Source of the DNA: Gnetum montanum | Taxonomy: Eukaryota > Streptophyta > Gnetopsida > Gnetales > Gnetaceae | Assembly (NCBI GenBank): GCA_015680685.1 | Contig: MNCI01000987.1 | Coordinates: 8,915 to 72,914 of the forward strand | DNA length: 64,000 bases | Reading direction: 5' to 3' | Shown here: positions 35,050-46,019 of the stretch, in pieces | Numbering within the stretch: position 1 is the stretch's first letter | Layout: the number at the start of each line of letters is the position of its first letter | The notes under the pieces: generated by a model | Database searches by the model: none | Told to the model about the DNA's origin: nothing | Seen by the model: only the letters and a program-made list of their open reading frames with translations | Program-made: the position numbers and the translations under genes

Positions 35050-36700
35050 TATTCATCCTGAAAACGAATCCTAAAAGCCCTTCCCTTTAGGATAGGAAAA
35101 AGATCAAGCCTTGCCCTTATTCAAAAGTGCCCTCACAAGTTTTTACTTCTTAATAAGTGATTTCTTATAAAGAGAATGAGAAAATTGTCTCTCAAGGAAA
35201 AATAATACATCAATAAAAGATAAAGAATAAATAGCAACAAAAGTTGAAAGCTTTCCATCCTTAATCTTCCAAAACAAAAAGAAATTAATATTGTAAAAAA
35301 TAAATTAATTATTCAACTTTTCACTAGGAGCTTTTTGGCTTGAAGTTGTACCTAAAAGATGACATTTTTGAAAATATAGTATTTGACACCTAAAGGGAGG
35401 TCATAGTTATGCTTTCATTGTTGGAAAATACCTACAAACTGAAGCTTTTAAATGGAGTAGAGAATAAGGGGTCGAAGATAATTCCAAATGCAAAGAAATA
35501 AACTAGACAAAGTAGGCTAATAACCAAGAATGACTTCATTGATGCTTAGTTAAAAGTTGTTAAAAATTCTAAATGTTCATTTCCAAGCAGAGTAATAAGA
35601 CATTTAAAAATATATAAGAAAATAAGTATTCACTTCTACAAAGAGGACATTGATGAGAAATATTTCTCATATATTTAAGATGAATGCCAATAGGAAAACC
35701 TTGATGAATAACATCCCATAAAAAAATAAAACTTTTAGGAAATGTAGGAGTTCTCCAAATATTTTTTGTTTTTATCATCCAAAAGTGCAATGATAATTGC
35801 ATTTTCAAGGCCTTATTGAATTTGTTACAAATAAAATCATTCTTTGTAATAATCTCATAAGCACCTTTTGAATTAAATGGAAAAACATGTTTACCATTCT
35901 TTCAAAAATTATCTTAAAAATCTTAATGCAAATTGTTGTTGACTTTAAATAAAATATTAAGATTAGAAATTAAATTTTCAAAATTATTTTTCCTTTTTCT
36001 ATTCAAACTATAGATGCTAAAATCTTCATTTCAAGTAATCCATCTATCATGCATACATAGATAAGAAACTAAGGTAATACCAAATTTGCTTCAAGTGGTA
36101 TATAATCTAGATGCATTAGTAGCCTAAGCTCCTTATAGACTTATCTACTTAAGCATATCTCTTAGAACTATAATATGATTGTAATTTCAATATTTATTAA
36201 GCTTCCATCATTTCTTCCAAATTTTTTTAGGAATTAGAAAACTAGGAATAGAAATGGCCTAAGGAAAAAGAAGATAGTGAAGAAAGTTAATAAAAGATCA
36301 ATTATTATTATTTTTAATTTTTCCTTGCATAAGTTGGATTATTAAAAGGAGTATCCAAACATCATCTCCATTAATATAATTTGCAATTGATTTTACTACA
36401 ATAGAATACCCTAGTTATAACAATTAATAAAGCCAAGATCTCTATCATTTTTTCTACTAGTGCAAATATCCCAAGAAACTCTAGAAAAACCTTTTATATG
36501 TTTCTTAGCAAACCAAAGAAACTAATGGATAATATAATTAATTCTTTCATAAGAAGTTTTAGGAGCCCAAATTGAGTAATAAAAATGAGTTGATTGAAGC
36601 ATTTTCTTAATAAATAAAGCTTTGTTATTAGCAAGGTTGAACATTTTTTCTTTTGATTTATCAATATTCTTTTAAATTTTATCAATCATATATGATAAAG
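35050..36700 (-). mobile_element. L1-like LINE fragment (minus strand): RT thumb, zinc-binding region and 3' end
   Basis: Reading leftwards, the segment at 36690-36400 has the connection region of a plant L1 RT: KALF-like, LQSTHFYYSIW-type and RVSWDICTSRK motifs across frames. About 600 bp further on come IWRTPTFPKSFIFLWDVIHQ and HLKYMRNISHQCPLCRSE (35808-35640), the zinc-binding region found in plant non-LTR elements. The last 780 bp form an inverted match to 31725-32485. Frameshifts and stops are present. Confidence 0.7.
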
Positions 36701-36707
36701 TGAATTT

Positions 36708-37300
36708 TCATCAACTACAATATTGGGTATCCAATATCAAAGTTGCGATATGATGTGTCTAATATCAGGGCGCAAGCTACAACATTGGATATCAAACATT
36801 GCAGGACAAATGCCTACCTATAAATACAACACTTAGGTGCATTGTCCAACACAATTTCATCCACTCATACCAAACCTCTTTAAGGTTTTTTTAGTGATTT
36901 TATTCTAAGTACTTAGAAATTTGTGCATGTAGTGTGGTGTTGACTGATTGTATAGAGCTTTTAATTGAGTATCTTGTACTTGGACATAAGTATGAATGGC
37001 AATAAAGATCGAGATTACTTTTCACCATTTCAACATCCACTTAGTTTCTTTACTATTTACTTGGAATAATGTTTACCATTTTCACTTAAATGTTTTCTAT
37101 GTTAATGTTTACCATTCTTTGAATTTTACTTTTACTATTGTTAGGTAGTATGGATATGACTAATTTCAAGCACTATGTATAGTTATTTGATAACCTAGTA
37201 GTGTTATCACTTGATTCACTTAGTAGTGGTACATTTGGTAATTCTAATGATGACTACATGAGTACAAGGTATGTATGGCAAGTTAGGATCAGATATCCAT
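36708..37300 (+). repeat. Element C 5' LTR (end uncertain)
   Basis: It shares with element A's LTR several ATATC/ATATT motifs, the CCTATAAATA promoter element (TATA at 36819-36826) and the downstream CACTTGG/TGGTAATTC-type words. The 3' border and primer-binding site cannot be placed; decay or deletion is likely. Confidence 0.5.
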
Positions 37301-37559
37301 CGTTATAGGCTAGAATATATTATTTATTTTTTTCCTTAGAACTAGAATTATTTTCACACTTTACCATTGTAGCTAGGAGATATGGCCCACCAACATCAAT
37401 ATATCATACACCTCATTGCGAGCTAGACCATACACATAGATTATACTAGCTCCATGTGGGAAGCCAATGGTCATGAACTTAAACCAATTACTAGAATAAT
37501 CACATTTCCTTATCCATAGATCACAATCGGGCCATGTGTTAACACTCGTATCTTCTATG

Positions 37560-38000
37560 ATTGGGTGTTGGATTACTCTAGAAATCTATAAATGACATTG
37601 CAACAAAGGTAGAGACAATGTGGGATTCCATTGATGAGAAATTTGCAAGCACATTAAAGATTATGGAGGAAAGAATAAAGCAAGCCTTTGGAAAAGGAAA
37701 AGATAATAATAAGAAGAAAGAGGCTGGTAGGAAAGGCAAAGTAGCTTTAGTGGTTGAGTGTTCAAATGCTAGCTCTAGTGATGAGGAAGGTTGTATCGTG
37801 TGTCAGTATGAACATTTTAAGAGATGTTGTCCAATCATGGCACATCTATAAGAGATAGGGGCATACGCACTAAACACAAGATTTGTTAAAAAACAAATGC
37901 CCAAAATGTTACCTTATCCTCAAGGTAACTATTGCCAGAACTTTCAACTAATGTATTATCCTAGTGGAGGTTTACCATAGCCATAGGAGCACTATTATTA
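37560..38000 (+). pseudogene. Element C gag C-terminal fragment
   Basis: The frame from 37618 reads MWDSIDEKFASTLKIMEE, a lysine-rich stretch, SSDEEG and the finger CIVCQYEHFKRC. It aligns with the gag C-terminus of elements A and E. The PKG between histidine and cysteine seen in A and E is changed to FKR here. A stop after HL at 37849 ends the frame; weak homology continues to about 38000. Confidence 0.75.
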
Positions 38001-38559
38001 GTAGTGGTAATAGCCTCAATCATGGGCTATGCCACCACCTCACTAATAATATCTATACAGACAACTAGATCCATATGGATATTTCATTCAATGTCAAGTC
38101 TCACCTAGTAATGTAGCTATTTAGACCCCACAATACTATCGATTAGAGTACCACAAAGTGATGCCACAAAGGATAGATCAAAATCCATATGTGCATCCAT
38201 CAATAGCTAGTCCTTCTAATTAGTACCTAAATCCTCTACCACCCATGCCACCTCCTATTATGTAGGGGAAATTTCCATCACAACCATAGCAAAAGAATGC
38301 TACTAGGGCTATCAATATGCATGAGGAGATGACTACATATGAATCTCAACCCAAGAAATGATTGTTCTTTAGAATGAGTCAAAAAAAGATTCAATAGATG
38401 GGGAACACATCTAATCCTTCTCAACATAGCAAGCTTTTGACTTCATCAAAGTCAAATGTCATAATTTTCATGCTTACTTAGACAATAACTCACTAGATAA
38501 AGGTTGGGCCTCTTCCACAAAAGAAAACTAATCTATGAAGTCCCTCAGTTTATCTTTAG

Positions 38560-38930
38560 ATAGCAAGACAAAAACCATGCAAATCTATACTTGATTCTAG
38601 GTTAGGAGTGAATTACATCTCTCAAGACATGTATCAAGCCTAGCATCTATCATCACTAAAGAAAAGTAACATTTGGTTGGAGCTTGTGAACCAGTCGATC
38701 ACAGTTTCACTTGGACAAATGGATGATATGATTACCACCATTAGTGTCCAGTCTTACTCTACTAATTTTCTAGTCATTTACATGGGAAGAAACAAAGGGA
38801 AATTTCCAATTATCATGGGAAGATCTTAGCTTAGCATTGTTAAAGCTAAAGTTGGGATTCATGATTTGTCCTTGGAAATTTCCAAGGAAGATGAAGTCGG
38901 AATCATACAGAGATAAAGAGTTTAATGTAT
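38560..38930 (+). pseudogene. Element C protease
   Basis: Across several stops the translation shows an active-site-like segment reading LDSRLGVNYIS (usual DSGSGINLIS), then KKSNIWLELVNQSITVSLGQ and FPIIMGRS. The aspartate is kept, but the glycine of DSG is arginine, so activity is not expected. Between gag and protease (38000-38560) lies a Pro/Gln-rich linker. Confidence 0.7.
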
Positions 38931-39249
38931 CGCATATAATGATAATGGGTGAAATTGTGTGTAAAGAATCCAAGCTATCAAATATGAGGATACTAAGGCA
39001 TTCAATAAATGCATAGAAATAATATGTGTGCAAAATTTTTTGTATGCAATTGCCACACAACAAGAGGGCACCAAGTGGTTGATCATAAATGAAGAAACAA
39101 AAACTGACAAGTACATGGAACTAGAAGAACAAATCGTTAGTGCCTACATTGCAGAAATTGATAAGTTAGAACAATTAAGGAAAGGGCACTTCTACCCACA
39201 AATCAATTAGGAAGAAGAAACTTACTAGAGACACCTAGAGATCCCATAA

Positions 39250-40265
39250 ACAATGAAACTAGAATCGCTAGAATTAAAAGCCCTACTCACAACATTAGAA
39301 TATGCTTTTTTGAACAACAAAAGCTGGTAATTATTAATGCCAACCTAGAAGAAGAATAGAAAAAGAAGCTACTAGAAGTGATTAACAGATGGTTCACAAC
39401 ATTTGCATGATCTTATGATGAGATCATAGGAATTGATCCACAAATTTGTCAACACAAGATCTATACTGATCCTCCAATCAAACCATGATGCCAACCTCAA
39501 TAAATGCTTAACCCTGAATTGAAGGAGGTAGTTAAGAAATAATTAGAGGAATTGCTAAAGGAAGGATTCATCTATCCTATTGCAGATAGTGAATGGATCA
39601 ATCCATTAGTAATTGTTCCAAAGAAGGGGCACAAATGGTGAGTCTACATTAACTTCCAAATGTTAAACTATATCACATTCAAGGATCGCTTTCCTTTACC
39701 ATTTGTTGATTAGGTCCTAGAAACTATTTTAGGACATGAATATTATAGTTTTCTTGATGGATATAGTGGAAACAATTATATCTACATTGCACCTGAAGAC
39801 TAGGAGAAAACAACATTCACCAATCCATGGGGAATGTTTTCCTACAAATAGATATCCTTTGGTCTTTGCAATGCACTAGCCACCTTCTAGAGACTAGTAT
39901 TAAGAATCTTCTAAAAGAAAATAGGTAGTGGTATTGAAGTATTTATGAATTATTTTTCAACATATAGGCTAGATTTCAAATAAGCATTAGACCATTAGAG
40001 TGAGTACTTAAGAGATGCATTGAAACCAATATGAAGGTCAACTGGTAGAAAAGCCATCTCATGGTCTAAGAAGGCATATTGCTAGGACATAAAATCTTCC
40101 AGAAAGGTATTGAGGTAGATCTTAAAAATATTAGAGTCATCCAAAATATCACTCAATAGCCACAGATAGTGAAAGATGTGAGATCATTCTTAGGCTAGAC
40201 AAGATACTATAGGAGATTCATAGAAAACTTTTCAAAGATAGCCAAACTATGGACCTTTTGGTTTT
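39250..40265 (+). pseudogene. Element C reverse transcriptase, truncated
   Basis: RT motifs occur in order: LLKEGFIYPIADSEW, FPLPFVD, SFLDGYSG, PWGMFSYK and FGLCNA. The catalytic box reads FMNY instead of FMDD (near 39945), so both aspartates are gone. Many stops occur, mostly TAG where glutamine is expected. Homology ends near 40260 within the thumb region. Confidence 0.78.
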
Positions 40266-40269
40266 GGTA

Positions 40270-41304
40270 TGTCAAAACATTAAGAAAAATGGAAAATAAG
40301 TTTGTTTGTATACATGTGAAGTTGTTGTGCTTATAGGACAAGAAGTTGTATTAAGCAAAAGCTATGGACAAGGAATGATGCATTCAAAAGATAAAGGAAG
40401 ATGAAGAAAGAAGTCTCTAGGAAGTAGGAGACATCTGGGTAGATTTGGAAGAAAATTCAAAAAGAAATATTTAGAAATAGCAAGATGTCTTTCCCCAGCC
40501 AAGCATGCCTTTCATGAGGTAAAGACATATTTACAAATTGTAGACCAAATCCAGAAAGACATCTTCCAAAAGACAAAGAAATCTTCTAGAGTATAGACTT
40601 TAGAAAGATGTCTTTCAAGAAACAAAGACATCTTCCTAGATTTGAAGGCAAATTTAGAGAGACATCTCAATAATGAGAAAGACATCTCCCGTGACTGTTA
40701 GCTAACTATTGCATTAGTTTTGAGAAGGCTTTAGTAACATGACAATTATAAGAAGACTTCATATGCATTGGGAAATGTGCAAGCATTGTTGTATTCATTG
40801 TACAATCATTTGTAATCATTGAATTCTCTATTGCTTTTCATTGTCTAATCATTTTGGCTTTGTAAAGTATGCTATACCTAATTGTGTAAGGATTAGCAAA
40901 TTAAGTTGCAATCATTCCTTGTATTTCTTATTCTTGTTGTCCTCTAGGGTTGATGTGCTTGAGCTTGTTAGGATCTTGCAAGATTGAGTTGTTGGTGCTA
41001 TGGTACAACACTCTGGTGTGGAGCTCAAGATTGTAAAGGTTGTGGAAGCCTTGAAACCATATTTCCAAGCCTGATGGGACCTTGCAGGGTTGAGTGCTTA
41101 GTTCTTTGATACAATGCTTTGGAGTGGGGCTTGAAGACTATGTAGGATGTAGACCCTTCAACCACGTTTTGAGAGCAACAAAGTCTAAAGGTGTGCTTGC
41201 AATCCACCCTCTAAGTGTAGAGTATCCAAGTTGATGAACCACGTAAATTTTTGTCTAATTTGTTTGTTTAAGTTTTGATTTGAAAAACTTATTCATCTCC
41301 CCCA
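40270..41304 (+). repeat. Probable 5' LTR of element D
   Basis: No second copy is in the window, so this call rests on the end sequences and on its position in front of a copia gag. Between 40390 and 40700, about ten copies of AGACATCTT or its reverse complement AAGATGTCT occur. The true 3' border is probably inside the gap. Confidence 0.45.
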
Positions 41305-42044
41305 NNNNNNNNNNNNNNNNNNNNNNNNNNNNNNNNNNNNNNNNNNNNNNNNNNNNNNNNNNNNNNNNNNNNNNNNNNNNNNNNNNNNNNNNNNNNNNNN
41401 NNNNNNNNNNNNNNNNNNNNNNNNNNNNNNNNNNNNNNNNNNNNNNNNNNNNNNNNNNNNNNNNNNNNNNNNNNNNNNNNNNNNNNNNNNNNNNNNNNNN
41501 NNNNNNNNNNNNNNNNNNNNNNNNNNNNNNNNNNNNNNNNNNNNNNNNNNNNNNNNNNNNNNNNNNNNNNNNNNNNNNNNNNNNNNNNNNNNNNNNNNNN
41601 NNNNNNNNNNNNNNNNNNNNNNNNNNNNNNNNNNNNNNNNNNNNNNNNNNNNNNNNNNNNNNNNNNNNNNNNNNNNNNNNNNNNNNNNNNNNNNNNNNNN
41701 NNNNNNNNNNNNNNNNNNNNNNNNNNNNNNNNNNNNNNNNNNNNNNNNNNNNNNNNNNNNNNNNNNNNNNNNNNNNNNNNNNNNNNNNNNNNNNNNNNNN
41801 NNNNNNNNNNNNNNNNNNNNNNNNNNNNNNNNNNNNNNNNNNNNNNNNNNNNNNNNNNNNNNNNNNNNNNNNNNNNNNNNNNNNNNNNNNNNNNNNNNNN
41901 NNNNNNNNNNNNNNNNNNNNNNNNNNNNNNNNNNNNNNNNNNNNNNNNNNNNNNNNNNNNNNNNNNNNNNNNNNNNNNNNNNNNNNNNNNNNNNNNNNNN
42001 NNNNNNNNNNNNNNNNNNNNNNNNNNNNNNNNNNNNNNNNNNNN
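41305..42044. other. Assembly gap (740 N)
   Basis: A run of N. It probably hides the end of D's LTR, its primer-binding site and the start of gag. Confidence 0.99.
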
Positions 42045-43340
42045 TTTAGAAGCTACTTATGAAGGAACCTCTATTGTTAAGCAATCAAAATTATTAGTTA
42101 TGCAAAGTAAATATGATAAGCTTAAAATGCAAGAAGGTGAGAAAATCAAGGATTATTTTTCTAGAGCTAATGATCTTGTTGCAGCAATTAGAGGAATAGG
42201 GAAAGACTTGCTTGAAAGTAACGTCATCATCAAAATGATTAGGACTCTACAATCAAAGTTCAGGCCTAAGGTCACAGCCATGATGGAAATTAGAGATTTC
42301 TTAACTCTAAAATTTAAGGAACTTCAAAGTGCTCTCATCGCCATGAAATGAATCTCATAAGAGAAGTAGTAATTCAAGAGAAACCTATTACTTTAAAGAC
42401 TACCTCCAAGTAGAAGGAGGTCAATGAGCATGATGAGGACAATGAAGAAGAGATTGCCCTCTCACTAGGAATCTCCAATGAGTAATTGCTAGGAAGAACA
42501 AAGGGACATATCTGAAAATATTCAATTAGCCTAAAGGTAAAGAAAGAGGTAAGAACTTTTTGAACTCTAACTTAGATTTTTCTTCTATAGAATGTTGGAT
42601 GTGTGGAGGTAGAGGCCCTGTGACCTCTAAATCTCCTAGTAGCCTCAAGATGTAATACAAGAAAAAATCCCTTGAAGAAGCAAAGAAAACCAACTTCTAT
42701 ACAAGTTGGGATGATGGGGAATAAAGTGAAGAAGAAGTAGAGGAAGATGCAAGAAATTCTCAGCTTATTTGCATGGCCCTCATTATTGGTGATTCATTAG
42801 ATGATGAACTAAATGATGATGCAAGGTATGAATTATTTTGTAAAGAACTTTTGAATTTTTAAAATATTTGTACTATTTTAAATAAACAATTTAAGTCTAA
42901 AGAACATGAAATATCTTTGTTAAATTTAACTATTTTCGATCTTGATAAACAACTCTCAGACCTAAAGGCTAAGAATGACAAGCTAACCTTATCTTTAGAA
43001 CAAGAAAAAGTGGAAGTTGCAGATGTTAAACTAATAAATGAACAATTAACAAAGGGAAAGGAGTCCCTTCAATTGGTACTTGGACAAGGAAGAAGCCCAT
43101 AGGACAAAAGTAGACTTGGATATTATCACCAAGAAGAGGAACCTTCATCTCATTCAAAGAAACCATAAAAAAACAAGGACTCTACATAAAGGGAAGCTTT
43201 TCTCCAACACAAAACTCCTTAAAGGTTTGTTCCTTCTAATTATTTCTCAATTAGGAGAATTAGATGTTATTATTGTAAAAAGATTGGACATAAACAAGAG
43301 GAGTGAAATCTAAAGTTTTATCATATGAGTACATGGACAT
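42045..43340 (+). pseudogene. Element D gag (copia, UBN2-type)
   Basis: The open part 42100-42351 reads MQEGEKIKDYFSRANDLVA and MIRTLQSKFRPKVTAM, typical of copia gag. An acidic stretch (42420-42480) and a coiled-coil-like stretch (42917-43070, LSDLKAKNDKLTLSLEQEK) follow. Near 43263 a zinc knuckle CYYCKKIGHKQEE is cut by a stop where the last cysteine should be. It is followed by TWTYHKTPWFYQS. Stops make it non-functional. Confidence 0.78.
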
Positions 43341-43440
43341 ATCACAAGACTCCTTGGTTTTATCAAAGTGCACTAAGAAAGGGTTTTATGTAGGATAAAA
43401 AAGAAGATTGGAAGTTAACCCAAATGACCAAGGGCATTAG

Positions 43441-43975
43441 GACANATAGACATACCAACCTTCTTGTGGGCCACCTCTACAAAAATAATTGAGAATGATG
43501 GAGCCCAAGTTGTCTTTGTGGAATCTCTATGAAAGAATATAACAAAAATGGGGGTTTTATCTTTCATAACTATGGGTAAATGAGGGCTTTGAATGAGAAA
43601 TAAGACATCTTTTTCAATAGAAAGATGTCTTTTTCACATGTAAAAATTCATTAGACATCTTTCATTCATCGAAGATGTCTTTCTTACAACAAATAAAAAA
43701 CTAGAGAGACGTCTTTCTTCAAAAGTAAAAATGAGGTTATGGAAGGCTACCATTGGTTTATAGTCATAATTAAACCTTGAAAACAAAAGAGAAACTTACC
43801 TCTACCTACCTATCATGTTTTCAAAAGATGATGATGTCTAAAGGGCTAAGAAATGTGTTTCCTCTTTTGAGGAATTTCCTTTGAATCAAACTTCCCCAAT
43901 GTCCAATGCATGATTTCCTCTTGCAAATTTGTTAAGAAAAGTGTCCTAATGCCCTTGGTCATTTGGGTTNTAATA
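43441..43975. other. Segment between two single Ns, flanked by inverted overlaps
   Basis: The sequence just before the N at 43445 (AACCCAAATGACCAAGGG to ATTAGGACA, from about 43417) occurs as its reverse complement just before the N at 43970. The simplest reading is that the contig 43446-43969 was placed in the wrong orientation. It also carries AAGATGTCT/AGACATCTT motifs (43605-43700) as in D's LTR. Confidence 0.6.
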
Positions 43976-44968
43976 TGCTTTGCTCAATTATTTTAAGCTT
44001 TTTCACTGTAATACATTCATTTCCATGAATTTTTTGGTACCTAAAGTGCTAATTCAAGAGTTATACTATAACATTGTTATTTCTAATGCTATTGTGGACG
44101 CGTTTACATCCACTATTGGTAGGATAATTTTTGAAGTATCTCCTAAAATTGTTAATGCACCTCTAGGTATTTCCAGTCTTGATGTCTTTTGAGTTACCAT
44201 TGAGTTTATGCATGATATTTACACAAATGGTATTATGCCTGTAGCTCATGTTGAATTCTATGATGTATTGTTTGGAAGAGATATGTCTTTTAATTGGGAT
44301 CACATTGAGTGGAGCAAGATGACTCTAGAGTCCTCCACCTTGTTACTTATTATTTTGTATAATATAATGGTGAAGGGAGGCAGTTACATTTATTGACTAC
44401 TAGCCCAAGGCTATGTATTATATTGTTTGCTTACAAGGTTACCATTAGATTTGGGGCACACTCTTTGTTAAGACATTCTAAGTCACCATGTCAAGGATAG
44501 AATCCTTGGGCACCCTTACCTCATTACCATGTTGATATGTTAAAAGGGTGCACCTATTCTAAAGTTGCCTTTGTTCAAAGACAAGTGGAGTCTCAGTGAG
44601 TACATAGATAATAGGATTTCTTCTCACATAATAGTAGCAAGACCTAGCACTAGATCACCAAATCAAAAGAATAAGGACTCACCATAATTGAGAAGATCAA
44701 AATATTTTAGAGCTTAGATTACTTTCTCTCTAAAGAGGCTATTTAGACCCATTTCTCGAGCCATTGGGAAGCTTGGTAAGAACCTCTCTTACTTGCGTAA
44801 GAACTTAGATGAGGCTACAATTCCTCCTTCCTCTAATCAGTAGGTATTTAAGTTGGTCACTACTCCTCCCATCTCTAACGGCAAGGATGATGCTTTGTTC
44901 CTCCACACCATTCTTCAATAGTAGGCCCCTCATGCATATACAACTCAAGGATGGAGTTAGATTCTAAG
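43976..44968 (+). other. Unassigned retroelement-like remnant
   Basis: A frame of 70 codons at 43980 and one of 62 at 44208 are present. The second contains VEFYDVLFGRDMSFNWDHIEW, which recalls the last part of a retropepsin (usually ILGMDW). Further right, KLGKNLSYLRKNLDEA (near 44770) has no match that I know. It may be the end of D or of another element. Confidence 0.3.
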
Positions 44969-45851
44969 TGATGAAGTGTCATTAAGTCAATGCATCGACT
45001 GGGCCGCGTATACGCAACCGCGTAGATGCGGGCCTTTCAACATGGCCCTGTTTACGTAGCCACCTATCTCGGCCTATAAGTAAGAGGGCCTTCTGCCTCA
45101 TTTAGGCATCTTTCAGTTAGTTGTAGCGAAGCTCTTACAGTTTGTTCCCGTAGAAGATAGAATATTTTCCAAGTGTGCGCAATAGGTGTAAGAAAAGTGA
45201 TCAACTCTTTATTCGAGTGTTGATGTATCTGAGCCCATTAGTATGATGGTAATAAAGGCGAACTATTCAGGCATTCCCTGCAGCATTTGGACTTAGCTAT
45301 TTTATGCATTCAATAGTTTAATACATTTATGCTTTGTTAATTACCTGTTAATTACTTAAGTTTCTATTATTGTTATCTTAATTGCTATCGCTTATTCGTA
45401 GTTCATAAAGGCCATAAGTATGATCATCTCAAACGTAAATCAAACACTTGGTAAGCCGAGTGACGCTTAACGTCTGGTAACCTAGAAGTGTTAAGAGATG
45501 GTCAGAACGTGCTTAGAAGATGGGATCGGATACTTATGCTAGGAACAGTTAGAGTATAAGCTAGGATAATTATAGATTAGATAATAGTTTATTCCTTACT
45601 TTTCATACCTTAAATTAGCTGCCAAAAGATATGCAAAAAGATATAAAAATCATTAGCCTTAGTCTCACTTAACCATCGTAAACATTAACTTCACAAGTGA
45701 GATTAGGAGGACAACAACCATTCTAACCCAAGGTTTCACTAGTTAGAGTCTGGTGTATGTTAAGTGCTTACAGTCTACGGAATTCGACCGAGTCACGTGT
45801 GAATGCCCGTGATTCGTATGGTTCGACGTAGGGGTACCTAGCTACTCATCA
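44969..45851 (+). repeat. Element E 5' LTR
   Basis: It starts TGATGAAGTGTC and ends CTACTCATCA directly before the primer-binding site. A TATA-like TATAAGTAAG lies at 45075-45084. The start and end resemble element A's LTR (TGATGAGC... CTCATCA). No partner copy is in the window. Confidence 0.7.
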
Positions 45852-45870
45852 TTGGCACCGTTACCAAGGA
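45852..45870 (+). promoter_or_regulatory. Primer-binding site of element E
   Basis: TTGGCACCGTTACCAAGGA, close to element A's site and to the Athila tRNA-Asp-type site. Confidence 0.75.
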
Positions 45871-46019
45871 CTATTAGTCTTACATGCATCATCTAACCTT
45901 AGTGAAATTATCATTCAAGTCATTGGGATGGACCCAGGATAGAAATATTTATGCATGTTAGGCAGTTTAAAGTTAGTAGTAAGGTACATTGATTACATGG
46001 ACCATCTAACGTCCAATAT

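Larger units (their letters stand above)
36708..40269 (+). mobile_element. Element C: truncated Athila-like element
   Basis: C begins with an LTR-like sequence (TCATCAACTACAATATTGG) related to element A's LTR start. It carries a gag remnant, protease and most of RT, but RNase H and integrase are missing. The RT stops matching near 40260, where the presumed LTR of copia element D starts. The distance between LTR and gag is short, suggesting an internal deletion of the leader and capsid part. No second LTR or target duplication is visible. Confidence 0.72.
40270..43440 (+). mobile_element. Element D: Ty1/copia element, incomplete and gapped
   Basis: A probable 5' LTR (40270 to 41304 or into the gap) is followed by an N gap and a copia-type gag. 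The LTR starts TGTCAAAACATT and ends in a run like ATTCATCTCCCCCA, which is usual for plant copia LTRs. Pol and the 3' LTR are not recognised. Sequence after 43445 may be misoriented (see findings). Confidence 0.6.

Noticed and set aside
31725-35825. Large inverted-repeat DNA transposon
   Set aside because: The arms encode the LINE zinc-binding region and end raggedly, with no terminal motif or target duplication. Two independent LINE fragments fit better.
41280-42062. Long open frame across 41280-42062
   Set aside because: It consists almost entirely of Ns from the assembly gap.
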